Origin: Selaginella moellendorffii
Taxonomy: Eukaryota; Streptophyta; Lycopodiopsida; Selaginellales; Selaginellaceae
NCBI RefSeq assembly: GCF_000143415.4
Contig: NW_003314261.1
Location: 682,001 to 746,000 of the forward strand
Direction of reading: 5' to 3'
Length of the DNA stretch: 64,000 bases
Shown: positions 55,713 to 64,000 of the stretch, one piece after another
How the letters are laid out: every line of letters begins with the position of its first letter
How positions within the stretch are numbered: the stretch's first letter is position 1
Notes under the pieces: model-generated
What the model was told of the DNA's origin: nothing
The model's input: only the letters and a program-made list of their open reading frames with translations
The model's database searches: none
Made by a program: the position numbers and the translations under genes

Positions 55713-56219
55713 GTGGCAGTGTTGGCGAATACAGCCATGGACAAAAGAGGGACTTGGTGGGGACAGAAAAAGGGATATTGGGGAAGGTTATTCCCCATGT
55801 CGGCAGCCATCCTAAGGATGCTAAAGAGTGGATCTTGGATGGTCATTTATGGATGGATGGCCCAATCTTCGAGAGATAGGATTGTGATGCAAGTGGTGTT
55901 GGACCACCAGTGTGACCAAGTTGAATGGGCATGGCCTTAGCGTAACGGGCTGATATATTAGTGGTACTTTGGGATGTCGGTCATGGCACCGGACACGTGG
56001 AGCACTTGGACCAAGTGCAAAGGTTGAGTGGCATGGATGCCATTCTTGGGGCTAGCAAGTCCTAAGTCATGAATTGGACTTATGGAGGTTGTAAATGAGA
56101 CTCTTCCAAGTGGTCAGAGGTGTGGTTAAGTGACTAAAGTAGAATGGAAAAATCAATCACTTACACACGCCTGCAACAAAACCATAGCATAACTTCACCA
56201 GAAATTCACCCAATTTTTA

Positions 56220-56720
56220 AATCCATGTCAGACTCCATCTCGGGTCCATCTTGGACTCCATTTTGGACTCTTTCTCAAACTCCATCTTGGGTCCATCTCA
56301 GACTCCATCTCGAGTCCATCTTGGACTCCATCTCAAGTTCATTTTGGACTCCATCTCGGACTCCTTCTCGAACTCCATTTTGGACTCATTTCTAATACTT
56401 CCATGTGTCATGACACTTGCCATATCTCAATCCTTCTTATGTCCCTTTTTAAAGACTCATTCACTGATTGTTTTGTGCTCATTCCTCGAGCACTTTGTTT
56501 AGAGTTTCACTCCCAAATTTGACTTTCCAAGTTGAAGCCTTTAGTCCAAATATGTTATGTTTATTGAACTTCTACTTCGACCACTACCATATAACACCCT
56601 TTCTACCCCACTTTAGAACTTATGGATTTGTGTTTCACAACCATATGAGCATAGTTACCTTTGAGATGGACGTAACAATATCATCAAACCCTTCCACTAG
56701 TGTTTTAAGATCTTAGTTCA
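56220..56720 (-). mobile_element. 5' part of an LTR B copy, minus strand
   Basis: The block from the minisatellite (gactccatctcgggtccatc) to the LTR start (atttgtgtttcaca) matches the portion missing from the truncated 5' LTR that ends at 53868. The two may be halves of one LTR split by the material at 53869-56219. Confidence 0.55.
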
Positions 56721-56737
56721 TAAGTAGTATGGTACAG

Positions 56738-57869
56738 TGCCGTGAATGTGACTATGGGTATTGAAAGTTATCTATCAGTGAATTCTTTCAAATATTCTTT
56801 CTTTACCACTACAATAGCAAGAGATTGGTATTGTTGGTTCCCCTTTCAGTCCCTTTTGTTCAAGTGTTAATAAATTGGGCTTAACATCTATATTTAGTCA
56901 AATGAACATAAGGTAAGAACTCTTATGTGTTTTTTGCTGAGCATACTCAACTTGACTTTTAATTCTCTTTTTCTCTGTCTTGCACTAGCTTGATGAGAAC
57001 CATCGCATATTGAGACTAATCCCTCAATATCGCTACATGATAACTTATCATATTTACTAAACACCCTCACTATCATACCCCACATATTGGTCTATCTATG
57101 CTATTGGCTATTTATAGAAAGTGTCTAAATTTGCTAGTCAAACATATCTATAGAATGTAGAGATTGTCGTGAACACAATGGTGTTGTTTTTGTGTTTAAA
57201 TTCACAATCTAGTGCCATTCCATATTTAGTAAATTTTCGTGATTATCCCAAACACTAACTCCTAGGACTGAGGTGAAAGCTCAAAGCATATATTCCTTAA
57301 GAGCAAAGGACTATAGAAGCTTCTAAATGTGTAATAGAGATATTGGGTAAGTTGGGCATGACTGACCAACCTAAGGTATAGTTTAGCTCTTGCTAATGTG
57401 CTTATCCTTGTTCTGTATTTGCTTAGGTCTAAGCCCAAGTTCCATACCATACTAACTAATGGAGTACCCATATCTTTGCATTAAGCCACCGGTATGTTAA
57501 AATAACATTAAATTTTGTTTGGCTTCATTTTGCATGTTGGTCTTAGCATTGGGATGCTATAAGTTCTAGGAATGTTCCAACGTCACTCCATACTTTTGTC
57601 CTTCACTCCTTGGGCTATACACTCAGGAGTTGCTCCATGCTTTTACTCCTTCACTCTTTGAGCTAAACACTTATAAGTCATTCCGTGTTTTAATTCTTTC
57701 ACTCCTTGGTTGCATATTTAGGAGTTTAACTCTGTCCCTATGTTTAGTGGCCCAAGGGCTTGAAACTCAAGTTTCATTCTATTGCCCTTGGATACGTGGC
57801 CAAGGGTTTAAATTCCACTCTGTGATTATCTTATGGTAAATTACCAGAGGATAAAAAGTGAAAACCACA
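56738..57869 (+). mobile_element. Solo LTR of element A family
   Basis: A plus-oriented copy of the element A LTR, from TGCCGTGAATGTGAC to AAAACCACA, 1132 bp, close to the 1114 bp of the copy at 41721. Flanks are TACAG on the left and TACAC on the right, four of five bases alike, which fits an ageing target-site duplication. No interior follows on either side. Confidence 0.75.
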
Positions 57870-59690
57870 TACACTACATAAGGCCTCAGATCTATATATA
57901 AACTACCCAATGCATAGAATAGTCAATTAACAATTTTTCTTCTTGCTAAATGAATAGTGTGTCTTGTTTGTTTAGTGATAAAAGACAAAAGCTACATTAC
58001 GATTGTAATATATGTGAGTTAGTGAGTTAATATAGCAAGTTGCTCCTTGATTCTTCAACCTAATAAAATTAATTTTCTTTTTCAAATTGTAAGCCCAATA
58101 ATCCATCGTCTACCTCTATATCCTTTATAAGTTCATGAAGTGATATGTAAGTCTAGGTATTTGGATAAAACACAGAACATTAAATCTTGACTACTCTTTA
58201 GTGACAGTAGCTTTGCATATATAAAGCTTTTGCTCAATTTGGTTAATGACAAATTGTGATTAGTCCATAAGGCAAAGTTGTGGAATTCGTATTGTTGAGG
58301 TAAATGGAAAGATCTTTACATTGTTTTCATGGTGCAAGCCACAAAATACTCATTCATCACACAAAGAAAAAGAAAGGAATAAAGTTTGTCATATATGTAT
58401 CAAATGATTTTGTTAAAGCAATGGTTCATCATGGTAATTCTCTAAAAATTTAGATGTGGTCTTCTATTCTACAGTTGCAAAATCTACCTAAGTAATAGAG
58501 GAAGTTTTAATACTTCTATAAAATATTTCCAGACTTGAAAAAAGAGCACCACCACAATGCAATATGCTTTACCATCAAAGTCATAATCCTAGTTGTGCAA
58601 TTTGGCTAGCTCTCCCTCCAATCCTCCAAATAAAAGTCACATAGCCATGCTAGTTAATATAGTGGGATCTACAATGTATTATAAGAGTTCCCAATAAAGG
58701 ATGTTTAAGCATATGAACTAGAGCCAATGGAATCATGACTATGGCTTCTAACTTTCTTTTTGAAAGCATTCTGAACATCTTATAACTAACATAATCTTGC
58801 CTAAATCATTCCATATCACCCAAGCTCCCAATCAACTGATAGCCAAAGAAATATGTGATGCTACAACACCAACCACCATGACTCATTGATAGTGATCTTG
58901 AAATTTATTATGTTGTCACTGATGTCTAAAAACCCAAATGAGAGAGCTAGAGTCCAAACTAACTAGGAGGAGTTGGACTTGACTTTGCATGACCCAAAGT
59001 CCATTGTGCTCTAGAGCTGTGAAAGATCTAGTCAATTTGCTTCACATCTCTTGATTCTGTGCCTAGGATTATTGGTGATGGAAGTCGGAAGAGAAGATAT
59101 TGTTAGCATACCATCTGTAAATGAAATATAGCTGTCTTTGTTTTCAGCTCTAAAGGAAAATGAATACAAACAACTCAAGAGAAGTAGAATAAAAAAGAAG
59201 GAAAAGTACATTTTAAAGGAGTAAGGCCTCTTTCCATCAATTCGAGAATGTGTATAGATCAAGCTTGTTGCCATAGATGATGCCCAGAACATGGCCCACT
59301 ATAGATTAAACTTCTGAGAAACAGTCTACAAAAGAAATCTATCTGTAGACGAAATTATATATCATAATTATAAATTATTATTATTATTATTATTATTTTA
59401 AATTATATACTATAATAAAACATATCTAAGCAAAGTGTTGCAATGAACAAAAATTCCAAAAGTTTCAATCACACTAAAAATGAAAGTTTGAAAATGGAAT
59501 ATTTATTAATTCTATTTTATAAAAATCCATATGAACTCAATCAACTCAAACAACTTATGAGCTCATCCTCTAGATCTTCTTGTAGTACTGGGAGTGTGGT
59601 GCTCTATATAACCATGGTAGCAACCTTTTCTAAAAAGGACATCCACTACACTTGACATATCTCTGCATTTTCTATACATATTTATGACAG
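57870..59690. other. AT-rich tract, no gene recognised
   Basis: Short ORFs only. A (TAT)n microsatellite is at about 59376-59397. No terminal repeat or protein remnant was identified, though its place between two pieces of one pseudogene suggests transposon-derived DNA. Confidence 0.4.
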
Positions 59691-59699
59691 TTACTCCAA

Positions 59700-59930
59700 C
59701 AGTACACCGGTCATTCCTAGACTGGCTAGGTCCATGACAATGGTTATATATACTTTGTTCTCATGAGAGGGGACCCTACTCTCACTACCACCATAGATCA
59801 CTATATTTACATGATTGATCTGCTAGCAAGATCTGGGCAAGTTGATAAGGGCTTAGGTTTGTTGACAACTGTGTCATTTGAGTTTAATAGAGTCTTATGA
59901 GTGACTATTAAGCAATTGTAAAACTTATGG
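59700..59930 (+). pseudogene. PPR pseudogene, piece 3 (C-terminal)
   Basis: A clean plus frame from 59753 reads FVLMRGDPTLTTTIDHYIYM and IDLLARSGQVDKGLGLLTTV, then SFEFNRVL and a TGA where the family has TGG (Trp). This is the canonical C-terminal PPR block (MRGD...EHYxxMIDLLGRSGQ...MPFEPDxVxW). It completes the series begun at 40985 and 48091. Confidence 0.85.
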
Positions 59931-59993
59931 CAATTTTGATGTGGTGCAACTCAAGTGCATGCTTAAATGTAATCATCCAGAAGTGCTTATAGT

Positions 59994-60142
59994 TGTAAGC
60001 AACTAAAGAGAATGATTTGAAAAATAATCTATTAGAGTCAAATATAAGGAAAAAGATACATGAACAAAAGTGCACCCTCTTTCAATTAAGGGTCTTGGGA
60101 TATTTAGGAACCTCTCAAGAAGTCTAAATTCAGAAGTTTATA
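59994..60142 (+). mobile_element. Decayed solo TRIM LTR
   Basis: From tgtaagcaactaaagag to agtttata this matches the TRIM LTR with an internal deletion of about 45 bp. Flanks are atagt and ataat, a likely decayed target-site duplication. It inserted just 3' of the PPR pseudogene. Confidence 0.75.
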
Positions 60143-60960
60143 ATAATTTTTTATAAATTCATTACCATTCCTTAGTTAGAAAATAATACCAAACAATAGT
60201 TTTACTTCAATAGTTTAACAAATGTTGGAATGAGGTTCAAGTCAAGTTGCTACTACAACCAATCTCTCACCAAATGTAAAACAAAACTTTTCCAGTGAAA
60301 AGAAAGCAATCCTCCACTACCTGTAACAGCTTATGCATCTGGAAGACCATCAAGTAAGTTTACCCTCTCAATTCAATAATAGTATCTCACATTTTTTAAA
60401 GGCAATAGAGTGCAAAGAATCCTAATACTACCCAGCATTTCCAGCATTTGGGTGGGCCATTCTCATCTATTCCAAATGTTCTGATTATTCTAGAAATAGA
60501 GGAAAATCTTCATGAAAACCTTAAGAATTTCCAGCTAGTAAAAAATAAAAGCTTATAAATATGAAAAAATAAGGGAACAAAAGCCATAATAATCAAACTC
60601 TTCTTGATGCCTATAAGTAGTATAACAACTTCACCTAAGTCTTATAATATGGCATCTATCCAAAGTTAAACATTCAGATGTTAACCTTTGTATATGCATA
60701 CAAGATGGATGTATAGTGAGGCCACTACCCAGACATAGTGACTAGAGCTGGGACTTGGAAAGGCAAGAGATTGTAGCATTACCTCTATAGCTCTCACACA
60801 AGTGTCTCTAGTTTGCTAAGAAGTGCGAATGATTGATCTCTAGAGAGAGTGATTGAATTTTTACTTCATTACAATAGCTTAGATGCTCACTCAAGAGTGC
60901 TATCACCTAGAATATTCTAATCTCTAAATGGAAATGTCCACTATCGCTTGCACAAACTTG
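60143..60960. other. AT-rich tract with repeat family R copy 3
   Basis: No gene seen. At about 60800-60955 a C-to-T-decayed copy of repeat family R is recognisable (gtgattgaatttttacttca, then tctctaaatggaaatg). Confidence 0.5.
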
Positions 60961-61039
60961 TCGACATCAGCCAGCATGTAAGTTATCACGTTCATGTTCA
61001 TGCGAGCAGAACGGACTCCCGCGTTCGTCACAGAGGGGT

Positions 61040-61850
61040 CGAGCAAGACCTCTCGTCTCTGGAAATTACTTTGGAGACCACTACAGTGGTATAGCTTTCA
61101 GCCAATACACTCCAGAAGTGAAATTCTACAGGAAAATTATCAACAAATTCGCTGGCTGGACGTCCAAGGTTTGGAGAAGCAATAAGATCATGGACAGGGT
61201 AAACAGGCACCTCTTTTCAATCTTGCAAGATCGGCGTGAGAACCTCCGGTTTTCACCAGCGAGGAGCCCATGGCATTCATAGACGTGCTCATTTCCAGAG
61301 AAAATCTCTGAGACATCATCATAGTCTCTTGCTCGTTAAGTTTTAGCTCAACATGGAAAAATGGAATCTCACAGGATCTGTTGCTGGGAGCTCTAGCTAC
61401 CTCGGCTCTCTCGCTGGAATGGGCTATGGCCGATCTTCTCAGGAATCACCGAGTTCTCGGCTCAGAGCCAGATCGATGCAAAGAAAAGCTTGTGGACGAG
61501 TCGGACATTGCAAAGCTTCCATACATCGAGGCCATAGCCAAGGAAACACTGAGACTCCTGGCTCAGCTAGCTCTTCCCAATATCGTCCAAGGAGGCCCGA
61601 TTAAACTCAGGGGCTATACCATCCCGGACGATACCACGATCTACATCAACACCTACTGGATCGCCATGGACGAGAGGTTTTGGAAAGACCCTCTAGAGTT
61701 TCGCCCGCAGTGTTTCATGCCAGACATCGATGCCTTTGGCCATGGCAGGAGAATTTGCCCTGGTGCCAAGCTCGGCGACTGGAAGCTGGATGGTGATCTG
61801 GGGAAGATGAATATGGATAAAACCTGGTTTGTCTGTCAATGCTTTCACTG
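61040..61850 (+). pseudogene. Cytochrome P450 pseudogene (CYP71-clan-like)
   Basis: The first part (about 61045-61260) reads RPLVSGNYFGDHYSGIAFSQ and later DRVNRHLFSILQDRRE, the B-C helix region. A frameshift follows, then SEEPMAFIDVLISRENL and a stop. After a likely intron ending at 61371 a long frame resumes with DLLLGALATSALSLEWAMAD (I helix), the ExxR motif in AKETLRL, PLEFRPQCFM, and the heme loop FGHGRRICPG with its cysteine at about 61759. After GAKLG about 20 residues are missing and the frame ends with FVCQCFHCCSFFERK. The N-terminal membrane anchor and first 80-100 residues are absent. Loss of the N-terminus, frameshift, stop and C-terminal deletion make a working enzyme impossible; the substrate cannot be inferred. 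Confidence 0.85.
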
Positions 61851-61975
61851 TTGTAGTTTCTTTGAAAGAAAGATGATCCCACATAAAATATAAGCTGATT
61901 TCGTGTACGATTTTAGTCCAACCACAAAAGGTAGCTATATTTTATTCACCAAAGCTGTGCGAGTTAGGGTTTGCG

Positions 61976-62212
61976 ATGGAGTGGATGAGCCCAAGACTTA
62001 GGGAGGTGCTCAAATTAGCAGAGGAGCGAACTCGTGAGGCACTGAAGAGCTACGAGGAGGCCAAGGCTGCCCGGCCAAGGAAAGAATCGGCCGACAAGAA
62101 GAAAGGATGGGAGGCGCCCAACCCGGAGACCGAGGTATCAAAAAAAGCTCCGCAAGAACTCCTTCCCAGGTATGACAAGCCGGACAGACGTCTCTGTGTC
62201 AAGGAGCGTTGA
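61976..62212 (+). CDS. Small uncharacterised basic ORF
   Basis: A 78-codon ORF with two early ATGs (MEWMSPRLREVLKLAEERTR) is predicted mostly helical and charged, with a Lys/Arg cluster (KESADKKKGW). I do not recognise it. It could be a small gene, a first exon, or a chance ORF in the 3' flank of the P450 relic. Confidence 0.25.
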   Translation: MEWMSPRLREVLKLAEERTREALKSYEEAKAARPRKESADKKKGWEAPNPETEVSKKAPQELLPRYDKPDRRLCVKER

Positions 62213-62890
62213 TCCCTGTCTCTAAATAAAATAGTGGAATTTCGTAAGAAGATGGGTAGTATCCAATAGGATTCAATCTCTAGCGAGCGAACCGTCGAGT
62301 CCGTGAGAAGAAGTTCTTCCTCCTTGAGAGAAACAAAAGAAATGATGGAGTGCTTTTTACTTTTTTATTTTAGCCGCGAGACCACCTGTCGTGGCATCAA
62401 GACAACTTTGGAAGATCCAAGTCTCTAAATTGCGACACTAAGCACCAGATCAACAACTCTTCCTTGTGTTCCTCTAGGATCTCTGCCAAGTCTCTCCCGG
62501 ACAAATTGGTGGACACAAGTTTTCTTTGGGAATGATTCATAGGATCTTCGCAAGAATGAGGTGCCTGGAGTTCGTTCTTGCTCACGAACGATCAAGGTCT
62601 GGGACTCAAGCCATATGCTCTGGTGCGTCAAGACTTTCACCAGCAGCTAGATGAAAAAATAGAAGCAAACACATTGTCAATCCAATTTGAGGATTCTTGT
62701 TTAGGGAAGTCTTCACCAGGATATTGGTCATAATTGAAAATCATTGTTCGTTATAGCATCACACTATATTTGCTGACAAGGAAGTTCACCAGACAAGCTT
62801 GTGGCCCAATGTCAGCTCACCCATTAACCAATTTATAATTCTCCAGATGAGAGTTTAAACTTGAACAAACTATTTGTGAGGATTGTTCAG
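62213..62890. other. Intergenic, no gene recognised
   Basis: Short ORFs on both strands have no recognisable content; no repeat partner was found within the window. Confidence 0.35.
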
Positions 62891-62899
62891 GCTTTCTGT

Positions 62900-63625
62900 T
62901 GATCTCTACATGTGATCCTCGCGAGCTTACTTCCCCGATTGATGCCCGTGCACGACAGGACGACAACGGAGCAACCTCGTCGAGTGCTACGTCCAGAATG
63001 CTATGTACCAAGGAGGCACCGGAGATTTACAAGGAGATGGTAAGAGAAGAGATCTCCATCGACACTTACACACTTTCCAGCATCTCCTCTAGGCACCCGC
63101 ACTTCGTGAAGAGATGGATCAAAGACGTGGCCACCACCACGTCCTTCTGAAATCCAAGCTCCCCGGCTTTTCACCCCTTCTTTGTCCAAGAGCTTGCATG
63201 CTGCCAGGGCCTTTCGGTCCATGGCAGCAATGCGAGACACACTGGAAGATGCGATCACAGGGGCTGGAGCCGGATGCTTTCACGTACGTAGCAATCCTTG
63301 GAGCTTGCTCAGTCCGGATCCTTTGCGATAACGGCAAGCACATCCACAAGTCACATACTTGAGAGCAAACAACACTTTGGAAACATAAGTGTGAGGAAGA
63401 CGCTCCATCACCATGTATCCGAAGTGTGGACTCCAAGAGCTTGTTCCTCACCCTGGAGTTGTAAACTGGAATTTGTTCATAAGCCCGCGAGTATCAACGC
63501 TGAGGATCATCAAAAACTTGAGTTTTCCAACAGTATGACAGTCCGAGCATGGCGTCCAAGATGATAAACTGGCATATTATTGCCCGAGATGGAACTCGGT
63601 TTCATCACTTTGATATAGAATTTGC
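62900..63625 (+). pseudogene. Collapsed PPR-DYW pseudogene
   Basis: Plus-strand frames carry scattered PPR pieces: KEAPEIYKEMVREEISIDTY near 63010-63075, MRSQGLEPDAFTYVAILGAC near 63248-63310 with GKHIHKS shortly after, then VVNWNLFISPR near 63460. At 63563-63620 the frame MINWHIIARDGTRFHHFD matches the C-terminal end of a DYW domain, whose standard form is xIVVRDxxRFHHFxxGxCSCxDYW. The final CxC and DYW residues are lost, and most of the cytidine-deaminase domain is deleted between the motif part and this tail. DYW proteins catalyse C-to-U editing in plant organelles; this copy cannot. Confidence 0.7.
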
Positions 63626-64000
63626 TCTACTGTCTCTCTTTCTTCTGGGATTTTAAGTTTCAGTGATCGAAGATCAAATAGAGATCTCGTCAACCAAAGG
63701 GGGAATTCTACAACATCGGACGTTGGAAAAACCATTGTACGGCAAGACACAAAGAGAAGCAGTGATCACAGTCACTGCTGTTTCTTTCTCATCACCATTT
63801 AAAAGAAAAGAAAAGAAAAGGAAAAAAAAAACGAACCATAATGATGGGATGACTAGTTTCTCGATAGAAGAAGAAATCCTGGAAAACTGTAATTAGCTCC
63901 TAGAGAGCTGCCAGAGAGATTTTTAAACTCCAATCCCTTGAGCTTGCTTCTAAAGCTCCATTGACCGGAGTTTCCCCGGGATGTGATCTCTCACGTTGAA

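Larger units (their letters stand above)
54317..56165 (+). mobile_element. LTR B copy on plus strand, with nested insertions
   Basis: A plus-oriented LTR of family B runs from TGTAAGACAT (54317) to CACTTACA (56165). It matches the minus-strand LTR at 50967-52552 but is longer because of a solo TRIM LTR (54978-55172), a roughly 115-bp internal duplication near 54745-54955 and a 246-bp tandem duplication. It contains a G run at about 54667-54681. Possible flanking duplication is poor (tgcgc against cacgc), so solo LTR status is not proven. Confidence 0.65.

Overview
The window looks like nuclear DNA of a land plant, most probably a Selaginella-type lycophyte. The grounds are plant-only genes (cellulose synthase, chloroplast NdhO, a LAZY/DRO1-type protein), many introns of only about 48-60 bases, and a high density of pentatricopeptide repeat (PPR) genes, several of them long arrays of S-type motifs. 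The species call is inference; gene identities come from translating exons and comparing them with remembered family features, because no search could be run.

Layout. 1-5100: a tRNA-Ala-like gene, unrecognised exon-like blocks, a complete miniature LTR retrotransposon (TRIM) with target-site duplication, and fresh tandem duplications. 5134-9810: two intronless minus-strand PPR genes. 9815-13450: AT-rich decayed repeats. 13808-31032 is a compact gene island: PI-PLC X-domain protein (+), LAZY-type protein (-), a phytocyanin-like relic, PPR (-), cyclin H (+), Tctex1-type dynein light chain (-), DRP3 dynamin-related protein (+), NdhO (+), PPR (+). 31033-33720: repeats. 33724-38014: a 14-exon CesA gene (-). 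38285-38460: a 47-bp tandem array.

39300-60960 is a retrotransposon-rich, AT-rich tract. One PPR pseudogene can be followed through it in three pieces, in order and on one strand, spread over about 19 kb. The interruptions include a minus-strand LTR element without visible protein genes, a second LTR family with an internal region of about 125 bp, a solo LTR, and a solo TRIM LTR nested inside another LTR. 60960-64000 holds a broken cytochrome P450, a short unrecognised ORF and a collapsed PPR relic with a piece of a DYW domain.

The intact genes serve organelle RNA metabolism (PPRs), organelle division (DRP3), chloroplast cyclic electron flow (NdhO), the CDK-activating kinase (cyclin H), gravitropic growth (LAZY type) and wall cellulose (CesA). 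Apart from close spacing and divergent or convergent pairs, nothing shows them to be one pathway. No CRISPR, operon or complete autonomous transposon was seen.
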